64,000 nt of DNA from Rhizobium mongolense USDA 1844 (GTDB lineage: Bacteria; Pseudomonadota; Alphaproteobacteria; Rhizobiales; Rhizobiaceae): the NCBI RefSeq assembly GCF_000419765.1, contig NZ_ATTQ01000022.1, positions 186 through 64,185 on the forward strand, given 5' to 3'. The notes under the pieces were generated by a model. It had not been told where the DNA came from. It searched no databases and worked only from the letters and a program-made list of their open reading frames with translations. The first letter of the stretch is position 1. Each line of letters starts with the position of its first letter. Position numbers and translations under genes: made by a program. Below are positions 7,454-16,726 of the stretch, one piece after another.

Positions 7454-9496
7454 ATGACCTATCGCATTGGCGTCGACGTCGGCGGGTCCTTTACGGACTT
7501 CGCCGTGTTCGACACGGGCACGGGAAAACTCGCCACACTGAAGGTCTTCTCGCGGCCGGATGCGCCTGGCGAGGAGATTCTCTCTGCTCTCGACATCCTC
7601 TCCGAGCGCGACGGAATTGAGCCGAGCGAGGTTTCGTATTTCACGCATGGAACGACCGTCGGCGTAAATACTGTCATTGAGCGCAACGGCCATGAAATCG
7701 CTCTTTTCACCACCAAAAATTTCGAAGACGTGCTGCAGGTCGCGCGTCTCAAGATCCCCGAGATACACAACCTCTATTCCGTGCGGCCGGAACCGTTGGT
7801 CAGCCGCGACCGGGTTTTCGGTATCGATGAGCGCATCCTGGCGACCGGCGAGGTTCTGAAGACGCCTGATGAGACGGACGTTGCGTGCGCCGTCCAGGCG
7901 GCGATCGAAGCCGGTTGCAAGGGGATCGTGCTCGCCTTTCTGCATTCCTACCGCAATCCCGCCAACGAGGATGCCGTCACGTCGATCATCGAGCGGCTTT
8001 CACCGGGGCTGCCGGTCATATCCTCGGCTGCCACCTGGCCGATCATGCGCGAGTACGAACGCACCATCACGGCCGTGATCAGCGGCTACGTTCAGCCGCG
8101 TGTCGCCAATTATCTCGACCGCTTCGAAAAGGTCCTGCGCGAGCGCGGCGTCACCTGCCCGCTGTTGATTACCAAGACCAATGGCGGCGTCATGGGTATC
8201 GACCAGGCTCGTTCAGAAAGCGTCCAGATGATCCTGTCGGGCACCGCCTCGGGCGTCATCGGTGCCGGCTATCTCGCCAAGGCGAGCGGCTTCGACCGCA
8301 TCATGAGCCTCGATATCGGCGGCACCAGCGCCGACGTCGCCGTCATTATCGATGGCGAGGCCCAATACGGCACAGGCGAATTGATTGGCGATTTCCAGAT
8401 CCACGTACCGTCGGTATCGGTAACCTCCGTCGGTCAGGGAGGCGGTTCAGTCGCCTGGATTGATCGGCTTGGACTTCTCCATGTCGGGCCCGAGAGTGCC
8501 GGCTCTACTCCCGGTCCCGCGTGCTACGGGCGCGGCGGTACGAGGCCGACGATCACTGACGCAATGGCGGCCGCCAATCTCATCGGCCATATGCCGCTCG
8601 GCTATGGCGCCGTGAATGTCGATCACGCCGCATCGCAAGCGGCTCTTGCCCCGCTTGCCGAAAGGCTCGGCACCAGCGTCGAGGAACTTGCCGGAAATAT
8701 CGTCGATATCTCGGTGTCCGGCATGTATGCGGAGGTGAGCGCGCTCGTCTCGCGGTTTGCCATCGACCCGCGCGAGTTCCACCTTTTTGCCTTCGGCGGT
8801 GCCGGCGCGATGCTCGCCTGCTTTCTCGCCAAGGAGCTCGACATGCGGGGCGTCGTGGTGCCGCCGACCGCTGGTGTCGTTTCTGCCTATGGCGGGATCG
8901 TCGCCGATCTCAAGAATGACTTCATCCGCACCGTCTATCGCGAGGTGACGGCCGAGGCGCTCGCGGAACTTTGTGCAACATTCGAGGCGCTCGAAGTGGA
9001 GGCGCGCGCCTGGCTCGAGACGCAGGGCTACAGCGGCCGCGGCAGCATTCGTCTCTCCGCGGACATGCGTTACCTCGGTCAATCCTTCGAGATCGAAACG
9101 CCGATCCAGCCTGCGTGGCTCCGCCAGGGCGATGCCGCTGCGATAAGGGCCGCCTTCCACCAGGAGCACGATCGTCTCTACGGCCACCGTGACGAGAACG
9201 CCGACGTCCAGATGGTCAGCCTGCGTCTCGTCATTGCGGGCGCCACGCAGAAGCCGCCGCTCAATCCCATTGCCGTCGCGCAGGCTCCCGCCGAGCCGCG
9301 CTTTCACGTCGAGGGCTGGTTTTCGGGCCGCAGTTGGATGACCGGCGTCTATCATCGCGCCGACCTAGCCGCAGGACATCGCTTCCGCGGCCCGGCGATC
9401 GTCGCCCAGGACGACACGACCACCGTCGTGCCGCCTGCCTTCGAGGTCCTCGTAGACCGCTTCGGCAATCTCGTTATAACCAAGACGGAGCTCTGA
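7454..9496 (+). CDS. hyuA: hydantoinase/oxoprolinase family, subunit A
   Basis: 680 residues beginning at the ATG at 7454, which follows an optimal AAGGAGG; an in-frame upstream start at 7388 lacks similarity. It has the N-terminal Hydant_A_N segment with the ATP-binding GVDVGGSFTDFAVF, then the Hydantoinase_A domain with SLDIGGTSADVAVI and FGGAGAMLA. HyuA-type proteins use ATP to activate cyclic amides (N-methylhydantoin, hydantoins, 5-oxoproline) or, in relatives, to carboxylate acetone or acetophenone. Two bases separate it from hyuB, its expected partner. The neighbouring deacylase and FAD oxidase favour ring opening of a cyclic amide (inference); acetone carboxylase is less likely because no gamma subunit is present. 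Confidence 0.9.
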   Translation: MTYRIGVDVGGSFTDFAVFDTGTGKLATLKVFSRPDAPGEEILSALDILSERDGIEPSEVSYFTHGTTVGVNTVIERNGHEIALFTTKNFEDVLQVARLKIPEIHNLYSVRPEPLVSRDRVFGIDERILATGEVLKTPDETDVACAVQAAIEAGCKGIVLAFLHSYRNPANEDAVTSIIERLSPGLPVISSAATWPIMREYERTITAVISGYVQPRVANYLDRFEKVLRERGVTCPLLITKTNGGVMGIDQARSESVQMILSGTASGVIGAGYLAKASGFDRIMSLDIGGTSADVAVIIDGEAQYGTGELIGDFQIHVPSVSVTSVGQGGGSVAWIDRLGLLHVGPESAGSTPGPACYGRGGTRPTITDAMAAANLIGHMPLGYGAVNVDHAASQAALAPLAERLGTSVEELAGNIVDISVSGMYAEVSALVSRFAIDPREFHLFAFGGAGAMLACFLAKELDMRGVVVPPTAGVVSAYGGIVADLKNDFIRTVYREVTAEALAELCATFEALEVEARAWLETQGYSGRGSIRLSADMRYLGQSFEIETPIQPAWLRQGDAAAIRAAFHQEHDRLYGHRDENADVQMVSLRLVIAGATQKPPLNPIAVAQAPAEPRFHVEGWFSGRSWMTGVYHRADLAAGHRFRGPAIVAQDDTTTVVPPAFEVLVDRFGNLVITKTEL

Positions 9497-9498
9497 TC

Positions 9499-11499
9499 AT
9501 GGCCATCGACCGCCGCAATCTGAAGGTGCTCGCAAACTTCTGCTCGGCCGCCGCCGACGCGATGGCCTTCACGCTGATGCGCACCGCCCATTCCGCCTTC
9601 GTCAAGGAGACGGAAGACTTCTCCTGCCAGATCGTCACGCGCGAGGGGCTCGCCTTCGCCAATCCGCGCCAGTTCGGTGCGCCCTGGTACAGCGGCATCG
9701 ACTATGGCCCGCTGCTCGAGGCCTTCAAGGACTATGAGGAGGGCGACATCTGCATCACCAACGATCCCTATTCAGGCTTTGTTGCCACCCATTCGCCCGA
9801 CATTCACATCTGGAAACCGGTTTTCTTCGAGGGAGAGATCGCCTGCTTCGTCGTCGGCCACATCCATAACACCGATGTTGGCGGCGCCGTTCCGGCCTCG
9901 CTCTCGCGGTCCTTGAGCGAGGTCGAGCAGGAGGGGCTGCGCATCCCCCCAACGAAGCTTGTCTCGAAGGGCGAAATGAACCGCTTCGTCCTCGACGTGA
10001 TCCGCGCCAACGTCCGCCTGCCCGAACAAAATCTAGGCGATCTCCATGCGCAGATCGCTTCTGTCAATGTCGGCGAGCGCAAGATCCGGGAGGTCATAGG
10101 CCGCTTCGGTTACCGTACCTTCCTCGAGGGTGTCGCGCAGATCCTCGACTATGCCGAGGCGCAAACGCGCAGTATCCTCGCGCGCGTGCCAGACGGCGAT
10201 TATTTCTTCGCCGATTATGCTGACGAGGATTCCGTCGGCGGCAAGCCCTGCAGGATCGCGCTCACCCTCAAGATCCGCGGCGATGAGGTCGTGCTCGACT
10301 ATACCGGCTCCGACCCACAACTCGGCTCCTCGCTCAACATGCCGACCGGCGGACGCGACCGCCATCCGCTGGTCATGGTCGGGTTGACCTATGTGCTTTA
10401 CACGCTGGACACCAGCCTGCTCCTCAACGCCGGCACACTGAGGCCCGCACGTGCGATCCTGCCCGAGGGCTCGGTCGTCAACTGCAGCCGGCCCGCAGCC
10501 GTCGGCATGCGCTCGCTCACATGCGCCATGACCCAGATCGTCACCGTTGGCGCCTTCGTCCAGGCGCTGCCCAACCTGATGCCCGCCGCCTCGCCGGGCG
10601 GCAACGCCATCATGAACATCAAGACGACAAGTCGGGCCGGGCGCTCGATCATGGCCTCGATCGGGCCGGTCGGCGGAGGCGGCGGAGGCACGCCTGTCGG
10701 TGACGGCAGCGATGGTGCAGGTGGCGCCACGGGGTTTCTACGCAATACGCCGATCGAGATCAGCGAGGCAGAGGTGCCGATCCGCTTCCTGCGCTACGGC
10801 CTGGAGCGCGATACGGGCGCGCCCGGGCGGCATCGCGGCGGTCTATCGGCCATCATGGAGTTTGAGATCTCGGCGCCGGAAACCATCGTCACCGCCCGCA
10901 ACCGCAATCGCTCGATCATGCCGGCCTGGGGCGTGAACGGGGCATATGCCGGCAGCATTTCCCGGTTCCTTCGCAATCCGGGTCGGTCCGACGAGGTCTC
11001 GCTCGGCAATACTGATGTCGTCCATTGCGGTCCCGGCGACGTGATCCGCGTCGTCGGTCCCGGCGCCGGTGGCTATGGCGATCCCCTGTCGCGGCCGGCG
11101 GGTGCAGTTCTGCAAGACGTGCGCCGCGGCGCCGTCAGCGTTGCAAGCGCCGAGCGGGATTACGGGCTCGTCATTCGCGCCGGCAGCATCGACGAGGAAG
11201 CGACCGCGGAAATCCGTTCAGGCCGCAGGCCCGCAGTGCGAGAGGTCATCACCCATGGCCTCGAACGGCGCGCCTTCGAAGCGATCTGGAACCGCGAGCG
11301 CTACGACCTCCTGACCGCCTTCCTCGCCTCTCAGCCAGTCGGCTGGCGCTATTTCCTGAAGCATCGGATCTTCGAGGCGGTCGAGAAGGTCGCGGGCGAT
11401 CGCCCTCCTGTTGCGGACGAAATGCGGATGCTGTTTGAAACAATACGAATCCGCTACCTCTTACCTGAGGAAGAAACCGCCGGAGGCGCCGTGCCATGA
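9499..11499 (+). CDS. hyuB: hydantoinase B/oxoprolinase family, subunit B
   Basis: 666 residues, starting at ATG 9499 just after hyuA; a longer in-frame extension from 9334 only overlaps hyuA and is rejected. Family landmarks are TAHSAFVKETEDFSCQIV, NDPYSGFVATHSPDIHIW, the metal-site region FVVGHIHNTDVGG, and the glycine-rich GPVGGGGGGTPVGDGSDGAG stretch. It forms the second subunit of an ATP-dependent hydantoinase/5-oxoprolinase-like complex with HyuA. The 3' end overlaps the LysR start by ATGA, so expression of enzyme and regulator is coupled. Length matches typical HyuB plus a C-terminal extension of about 100 residues beyond the glycine-rich core, seen in many alphaproteobacterial members. 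Confidence 0.9.
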   Translation: MAIDRRNLKVLANFCSAAADAMAFTLMRTAHSAFVKETEDFSCQIVTREGLAFANPRQFGAPWYSGIDYGPLLEAFKDYEEGDICITNDPYSGFVATHSPDIHIWKPVFFEGEIACFVVGHIHNTDVGGAVPASLSRSLSEVEQEGLRIPPTKLVSKGEMNRFVLDVIRANVRLPEQNLGDLHAQIASVNVGERKIREVIGRFGYRTFLEGVAQILDYAEAQTRSILARVPDGDYFFADYADEDSVGGKPCRIALTLKIRGDEVVLDYTGSDPQLGSSLNMPTGGRDRHPLVMVGLTYVLYTLDTSLLLNAGTLRPARAILPEGSVVNCSRPAAVGMRSLTCAMTQIVTVGAFVQALPNLMPAASPGGNAIMNIKTTSRAGRSIMASIGPVGGGGGGTPVGDGSDGAGGATGFLRNTPIEISEAEVPIRFLRYGLERDTGAPGRHRGGLSAIMEFEISAPETIVTARNRNRSIMPAWGVNGAYAGSISRFLRNPGRSDEVSLGNTDVVHCGPGDVIRVVGPGAGGYGDPLSRPAGAVLQDVRRGAVSVASAERDYGLVIRAGSIDEEATAEIRSGRRPAVREVITHGLERRAFEAIWNRERYDLLTAFLASQPVGWRYFLKHRIFEAVEKVAGDRPPVADEMRMLFETIRIRYLLPEEETAGGAVP

Positions 11500-12434
11500 A
11501 CATCCGCCAGCTCGAAGTCTTCCGGGCGATCATGCGCGACGGCACCATCACTGCGGCCGCCAATTCGCTCGGCATTTCGCAGCCGGCAGTCAGCAAGCTG
11601 CTCGCCTATCTCGAAGATCAGCTTGGCTATCCCCTTTTCGAAAGGATCGGCGGCCGGCTCGCGCCGACGACCGAGGCGCATATCCTTTATGGCGATGCCG
11701 ACCACGTCTTTCGGCAACTGGAGGCGCTTTCATCCCTTGCCCGCGATGTCGGCGCCAGCAAGATCGGGCTCATCCGCATCGGTGCGAGCCTGCCGCTCGC
11801 CTATTCGGTCCTGCCGGTGACACTCGCCGCTTTCGGCAACCACCATCCCGAGGTGAAAATCCATCTTCATACGCTGCCGAAGCGCGAGATCGCCGAGGCG
11901 TTATCGCTCGGTGACGTTGACGTCGGCGTCACACTGTCACCGATCCTGGCCCCGACCATGCGGGTGGAGAAGCTGTTTTCTGCAAAGGTTGTGGCGGTCC
12001 TGCCCGCGACCGATCCACTTGCTGCCGAAGCGACGCTTACACCGTCCATGCTCGCCGGCCGCCGGCTCATCTCTTATGGCTCGCATGCGGAATTCGGCGC
12101 GGCTCTCGATGAAGCATTCGCATCGGAGGGACAGAGGCGCGACGTCTCGATCCAGATCGCGTCCTCGGTCGGCGCCCTGCCGCTGGTCCGTCAGGGACTT
12201 GGCATCGCGCTTGTCGACGAACTTGCGCTATGGAGCCCAATCGAGGGGATTGTCTCCCGCCCTTTTCGTCCGACGGTCCCGACGCCCGTGTCGCTCACGA
12301 TCAACCAGGCCCGGCCGCAGTCACGGTTCGTAGCATCGTTTTCCGATTGCCTCAGGCAAGCTTTTGCCGGCGCTTCGCAATCTAGCATCGGCGCCACCGC
12401 CGAAGATTCGACTGCGGCGTCACGCAAAACGTAA
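11496..12434 (+). CDS. LysR-family transcriptional regulator, embedded in the operon
   Basis: 312 residues. The N-terminal winged HTH (residues 1-60) reads MNIRQLEVFRAIMRDGTITA then ANSLGISQPAVSKLLAYLE, a classic LysR HTH; residues about 90-295 form the periplasmic-binding-protein-like effector domain. The start overlaps hyuB by ATGA. LysR genes usually stand divergent from the operon they control; here the gene sits in the middle and in the same direction, so it may sense a pathway intermediate and control the promoter at 2834-3100 or a second promoter in the 87-base gap before the next gene (inference). Its effector is unknown. Confidence 0.93.
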   Translation: MNIRQLEVFRAIMRDGTITAAANSLGISQPAVSKLLAYLEDQLGYPLFERIGGRLAPTTEAHILYGDADHVFRQLEALSSLARDVGASKIGLIRIGASLPLAYSVLPVTLAAFGNHHPEVKIHLHTLPKREIAEALSLGDVDVGVTLSPILAPTMRVEKLFSAKVVAVLPATDPLAAEATLTPSMLAGRRLISYGSHAEFGAALDEAFASEGQRRDVSIQIASSVGALPLVRQGLGIALVDELALWSPIEGIVSRPFRPTVPTPVSLTINQARPQSRFVASFSDCLRQAFAGASQSSIGATAEDSTAASRKT

Positions 12435-12521
12435 TTTTCCGCCGTCCCGGCATCGCCAGTCGATGCATGCTGCTTCTGTTATCGCCCTATCCTCGCCTTT
12501 AAGCCACCCAGAGGACGCGCA

Positions 12522-13985
12522 ATGACACTAAGCTTTGATCCGGACAAACTTCCCTTGCCGGTCGGACACTTCATCGGCGACCGGCTGGTAGCGGCCGAAG
12601 GCGTCATCGACATGCATCGCCCATCCGATGCCAAGGCCTATGGCGGCTGCCCGGTCGCTGACGAGAACCTGGTTGATCGCGCTGTCCAATCCGCCAAACA
12701 GACCTTGAAGGTGAGCAACTGGGGCGGCGTACGCCCGCGCGAGCGTACTGTCGCGCTGCAGCGTTGGGCGGACCTCATCGAGAGCGAGGCCGAAACGCTT
12801 GCGAAACTCGAAGCGCTTTCCTCAACACGCCCCGTCGGCCAGCTTGTCTCCGGCGACATTGCCGTCACCGCAGAGCAGATCCGTTTCTTCGCCGAATTCG
12901 CCGATAAGGAGGGAAGCGATCTCGTGCCGACGGACGATAGCAATCTCGGCATGATCATGGCGGAACCTTACGGCGTCGTCGGTGCCATCACGCCCTGGAA
13001 TTTTCCTGTTTCCATGGCTGGCTGGAAGCTTGGTCCGGCACTTGCGGCCGGCAATGCGGTGGTTCTAAAGCCGTCCGAAATGACGCCGTTTTCGACCATT
13101 TATCTCGCCGAACTGGCAATCCGGGCCGGCCTGCCGGCAGGTCTCATCAACATCGTCCTTGGCGACGGCCAGGTCACGGGCAATGCCATTACCGGCCACC
13201 CGGAGATCGCCAAGATTAGCTTCACCGGCTCGACCGCAGCCGGTTCTGCCATCATGGCCAATATCGCCCGCACGGGCGTCAAGCCGATGACACTGGAACT
13301 CGGTGGAAAGAGCCCGCAACTGGTGTTCGCAGATGCTGATCTCGACAAGGCCGCCTTGGTAATTTCCCAAGGCATACTTTCCAATGCCGGGCAGGCCTGT
13401 GTCGCCGGCTCCCGGCTGATCGTCGAGGAATCCATTGCTGCACCTCTCGCCGAAGCGATCGTCGCGCGTATGAAGATGGTGAAGGCGGCGCCGACCTGGG
13501 ACGAGACGAGCCAATATTCGCCGATCATATCCAAGCGCCAGTTGGACCGCATCCATAGCATTGTCGAGTCAGCTGTTTCGGCGGGGGGCGAATGCTTGTT
13601 GGGCGGCGCACCGATGGATGCGCCGGGCTATTTTTACCAGCCGACATTGATCGCCGTTCGCGACGCGTTCTCACCAGCAGTCAGCGAAGAAATCTTCGGA
13701 CCCGTCCTCACCCTACAGACCTTTGCCGACGAGGAGGAGGCGTTGACGCTGGCCGATCACCCAACCTATGGACTTGCGGCCGGACTCTTCACTCGCGATC
13801 TTTCCCGAGCGATCCGGGTCACCCGCCGCCTGCAGGCGGGCACTATCTGGGTTAACCGTTTCAGTCGCTCACGCGACCACATACTGCCGACCGGCGGCTA
13901 CAAGCAATCCGGCATCGGCAAAGATCTCGGCCGCGAAGCCTATCTTGCCAACCGCAAGAGCAAAAGCGTGCTCATCAGCCTGTAA
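12522..13985 (+). CDS. NAD(P)-dependent aldehyde dehydrogenase
   Basis: 487 residues of the ALDH superfamily. Key motifs are the oxyanion Asn in ITPWNFP, the cofactor loop FTGSTAAGSAI, the general-base Glu in LELGGKSPQ, the nucleophile Cys in NAGQACVAGSR, and the EEIFGPVL motif, all intact. The protein oxidises an aldehyde to a carboxylate. A sequence-poor N-terminus makes the subfamily uncertain (betaine-aldehyde / gamma-aminobutyraldehyde group is closest by eye). It follows LysR after 87 bases and is followed after 9 bases by the tartrate dehydrogenase-like gene, so it belongs to the same operon or a downstream subunit of it. A plausible substrate is the semialdehyde produced by the FAD oxidase (inference). 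Confidence 0.9.
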   Translation: MTLSFDPDKLPLPVGHFIGDRLVAAEGVIDMHRPSDAKAYGGCPVADENLVDRAVQSAKQTLKVSNWGGVRPRERTVALQRWADLIESEAETLAKLEALSSTRPVGQLVSGDIAVTAEQIRFFAEFADKEGSDLVPTDDSNLGMIMAEPYGVVGAITPWNFPVSMAGWKLGPALAAGNAVVLKPSEMTPFSTIYLAELAIRAGLPAGLINIVLGDGQVTGNAITGHPEIAKISFTGSTAAGSAIMANIARTGVKPMTLELGGKSPQLVFADADLDKAALVISQGILSNAGQACVAGSRLIVEESIAAPLAEAIVARMKMVKAAPTWDETSQYSPIISKRQLDRIHSIVESAVSAGGECLLGGAPMDAPGYFYQPTLIAVRDAFSPAVSEEIFGPVLTLQTFADEEEALTLADHPTYGLAAGLFTRDLSRAIRVTRRLQAGTIWVNRFSRSRDHILPTGGYKQSGIGKDLGREAYLANRKSKSVLISL

Positions 13986-13994
13986 GGACCTGCG

Positions 13995-15038
13995 ATGAAA
14001 ACCTACAAGATCGCCCTTCTGCCCGGAGACGGAATCGGCCGCGACGTGACGGAAGCAGCCTGGGCCGTGCTCGAAAAGACGGCGCGCCCGAACGGATTTT
14101 CTCTTGATGCAACCAGCTATCCCTGGTCCTGCGACTTCTATCTGGAGAACGGCAGCATGATGCCCGCCGACGGCATCGAAACGCTCAGATCCTTCGATGC
14201 CATCCTGCTCGGCGCGGTCGGCTGGCCGGCGAAAGTGCCGGATTCGGTCTCGCTACACGGGCTTCTCCTGCCCATCCGCAAGGCCTTCGTGCAATATGCC
14301 AATATCCGCCCGCACCGGCTGCTGCCCGGTGTGCAGGGGCCATTAAGGGCCGACGGATTCGACATCCTCTGCATTCGTGAAAATACCGAGGGCGAATATT
14401 CCGGCGCCGGTGGCCGCGTCCATCAGGGCGCTGACAATGAAGTGGCGGTCGAGACCTCGATCTTCACCCGCAAGGGCGTAGAGCGCATCCTTCGCTTCGG
14501 CTTCGAACAGGCGCGCGCACGTCGCGGCAAGCTCGCTTCTGTCACCAAGTCCAATGCGCAGAAATATTCAATGGTGTTCTGGGACGAGATCACCCAGAGG
14601 CTTTCCGCCGAATATCCCGATGTCGAGGTGACCAGCTATCATATCGACGCCATGGCCGCCCGCATGGTCATGGCGCCGGAAAGCCTCGACGTCGTGGTCG
14701 CCTCCAACCTGTTCGGCGATATCCTCACCGACCTTGGCGCCGCCATCCATGGCGGACTCGGCTTTGCAGCCTCCGCCAATATCAATCCGGACCGCTCGGC
14801 GCCCTCCATGTTCGAACCCGTCCACGGCTCGGCGCCAGACATTGCCCATCTCGGCATCGCCAATCCGATCGCCGCCATCTGGTCAGGCGCGATGATGCTG
14901 GAGCATCTCGGAGAAACGGCTGCCGCCGGAAAGGTGATGGCCGCAATCGGGACGACGACGGCACGCGGCATCGGCGCAGTTCCTGGCAAGGACAAGACCG
15001 ACGCGATCACGGCATCGGTGCTTTCGGCACTCAACTAA
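13995..15038 (+). CDS. ttuC: tartrate dehydrogenase / D-malate dehydrogenase (decarboxylating)
   Basis: 347 residues of the isocitrate/isopropylmalate dehydrogenase family. It opens with KIALLPGDGIGRDVTEAAW and has the substrate loop LHGLLLPIRKAFVQYANIRP, the IRENTEGEYSGAGG motif, the catalytic Lys region SVTKSNAQKYS, and the family signature NLFGDILTDLGAAIHGGLG. The arginine-tyrosine pattern and IRENTEGEYSG match the TtuC/D-malate group rather than LeuB. It oxidatively decarboxylates D-malate or L-tartrate type beta-hydroxy acids with NAD, Mn or K dependent. Nine bases after the ALDH gene. In the operon it could process a 2-hydroxy dicarboxylate made by the GhrA-like enzyme (inference). Confidence 0.9.
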   Translation: MKTYKIALLPGDGIGRDVTEAAWAVLEKTARPNGFSLDATSYPWSCDFYLENGSMMPADGIETLRSFDAILLGAVGWPAKVPDSVSLHGLLLPIRKAFVQYANIRPHRLLPGVQGPLRADGFDILCIRENTEGEYSGAGGRVHQGADNEVAVETSIFTRKGVERILRFGFEQARARRGKLASVTKSNAQKYSMVFWDEITQRLSAEYPDVEVTSYHIDAMAARMVMAPESLDVVVASNLFGDILTDLGAAIHGGLGFAASANINPDRSAPSMFEPVHGSAPDIAHLGIANPIAAIWSGAMMLEHLGETAAAGKVMAAIGTTTARGIGAVPGKDKTDAITASVLSALN

Positions 15039-15115
15039 AGCAATTCCAGCAAAAGTACGCAGCGGCTTTGCGATCGGAATTGTAGAAACGGAATGCTCTG
15101 ATGAAAGAGGATGGA

Positions 15116-16573
15116 ATGAACGGATTGAGAGATAGCAGCCTGCTTCGCCAAAAAGGGCTGATCGACGGTGAATGGCGCGGGGCGGCAGCCGGGTGCACGA
15201 TCGAGGTGATCGACCCGGCGACGCAGCATGTGCTGGGCACGGTGCCCGACATGGACGGAGCCGATACGAGGGCGGCAATCACCGCGGCGGAAAAGGCCTT
15301 TGGTCCGTGGCGCGCAAAGACCAATGCCGAGCGTGCCGCGTTGCTGGAGGCCTGGCACGATCTGATGCTCGAAAATATCGAGGATCTGGCGCTGATCCTC
15401 ACCCGGGAGCAGGGCAAGCCGCTCACGGAGGCGCGCGGCGAAATCCGCTACGGCGCCTCATTCATCAAATGGTTCTCCGAGGAGGCGCGCCGCATCGGCG
15501 GAACGACCATTCCCTCCCCGACGGCCGACCGACGGATCGTCGTTCTGAAGGAGCCTGTCGGCGTGTCGGCGATCATCACGCCGTGGAATTTTCCCAATGC
15601 GATGATCACTCGCAAGGCGGGGCCGGCGCTCGCCGCAGGCTGCACGGTCGTCGTCAAGCCATCGGACCTGACCCCCTATTCGGCACTGGCCCTCGGCGTC
15701 CTGGCTGAGCGCGCCGGCATCCCCAAGGGCGTGATCAATATCGTCACAGGCATGCCGGCCGCCATCGGCGACGAACTGATGGCGAACCAGACCGTCCGCA
15801 AGATCTCTTTCACCGGCTCGACCCGCGTCGGCTCGCTGCTGATGCGCGGCGCAGCCGACAGCGTCAAGCGGCTCAGCCTCGAACTCGGCGGCAATGCGCC
15901 CTTCATCGTCTTTGACGATGCCGATCTCGATCTTGCCGTGGAAGGCGCAATCGCATCGAAATTCCGCAATGGCGGGCAGACCTGTGTCTGCGCCAACCGC
16001 CTTCTCGTCCAGTCGGGTGTCTACGAGGCCTTTGCCGCCAAACTTTGCGCACGCGTATCGGCCATGAAGGTTGGGGCCGGCACGGATGCCGACACGGATA
16101 TCGGGCCGATGATCAACAAGGCGGCGATCGAGAAGATCAATCGTCACGTGGACGATGCGGTAAAAAAGGGAGCAAAGATCCTCACCACCGCGGGCTCCAT
16201 GCCGGCAGGCGATCAATATGCGGCACCTATGGTGCTTGGCGGTGCGACGACAGACATGCAGCTTGCCAGCGAAGAGACCTTCGGACCTGTTGCCCCGCTT
16301 TTCCGTTTTGACAGCGAGGAAGAGGCAATCGTCATTGCCAACGCCACGCCTTTCGGCCTTGCGGCCTATTTCTACACAGAGAGCCTGAAACGCTCCTGGC
16401 GTGTCGGCGAAGCACTCGAATTCGGCATGATCGGCCTGAATACAGGGGCCATTTCGACCGAGGTCGCTCCCTTCGGCGGCGTCAAACAGTCCGGCCTTGG
16501 CCGGGAGGGGGCGCAATGCGGCATCGAGGAATATCTCGAAATGAAAAGCTTTCACATCGGCGGGCTCGCCTGA
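15116..16573 (+). CDS. gabD: succinate-semialdehyde dehydrogenase-like ALDH
   Basis: 485 residues from ATG 15116 (AGAGGATGG ribosome site); an ATG at 15101 is also in frame. GabD-type features: EQGKPLTEARGEI near residue 105, ITPWNFPNAMITRKAGPALA, FTGSTRVGSLLMRGAA, LELGGNAPFIVFDDADLD with the general base, and the catalytic Cys in RNGGQTCVCANR. The LELGGNAPF and CVCANR wording is characteristic of succinate/glutarate-semialdehyde dehydrogenases. It turns succinate semialdehyde into succinate with NAD(P), linking GABA-like compounds to the TCA cycle. Last gene of the eleven-gene run, 77 bases after ttuC, and followed by a strong hairpin. Confidence 0.92.
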   Translation: MNGLRDSSLLRQKGLIDGEWRGAAAGCTIEVIDPATQHVLGTVPDMDGADTRAAITAAEKAFGPWRAKTNAERAALLEAWHDLMLENIEDLALILTREQGKPLTEARGEIRYGASFIKWFSEEARRIGGTTIPSPTADRRIVVLKEPVGVSAIITPWNFPNAMITRKAGPALAAGCTVVVKPSDLTPYSALALGVLAERAGIPKGVINIVTGMPAAIGDELMANQTVRKISFTGSTRVGSLLMRGAADSVKRLSLELGGNAPFIVFDDADLDLAVEGAIASKFRNGGQTCVCANRLLVQSGVYEAFAAKLCARVSAMKVGAGTDADTDIGPMINKAAIEKINRHVDDAVKKGAKILTTAGSMPAGDQYAAPMVLGGATTDMQLASEETFGPVAPLFRFDSEEEAIVIANATPFGLAAYFYTESLKRSWRVGEALEFGMIGLNTGAISTEVAPFGGVKQSGLGREGAQCGIEEYLEMKSFHIGGLA

Positions 16574-16593
16574 CCAACCGGTGAGAGCGAATG

Positions 16594-16632
16594 GAGACGG
16601 GCGCCGGTGAACTCAACCTGGCGCCCTGTCTC
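16594..16632 (+). terminator. hairpin ending the catabolic operon
   Basis: An inverted repeat GAGACGGGCGCC ... GGCGCCCTGTCTC (one bulged base, 14-base loop) starts 21 bases after the gabD stop. There is no clear T run, so it may stop transcription weakly or simply protect the 3' end; position fits an operon end. Confidence 0.55.
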
Positions 16633-16726
16633 ATTGGCGCAATTTGAGTCAGTTGTGGATTCAGCCGATTCGGTTGCTCCGGAACGGGCTGGAGCGTAGT
16701 GTTGCGGCCGCTATTGGAGCGGCAAA

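Noticed and set aside
3101..16573. Creatinine/N-methylhydantoin pathway as the operon's function
   Set aside because: HyuAB, an M20 amidase and an oxidase would fit, but the oxidase is DadA-like rather than clearly a sarcosine oxidase, and there is no creatinine deaminase; I kept only a general cyclic-amide suggestion.
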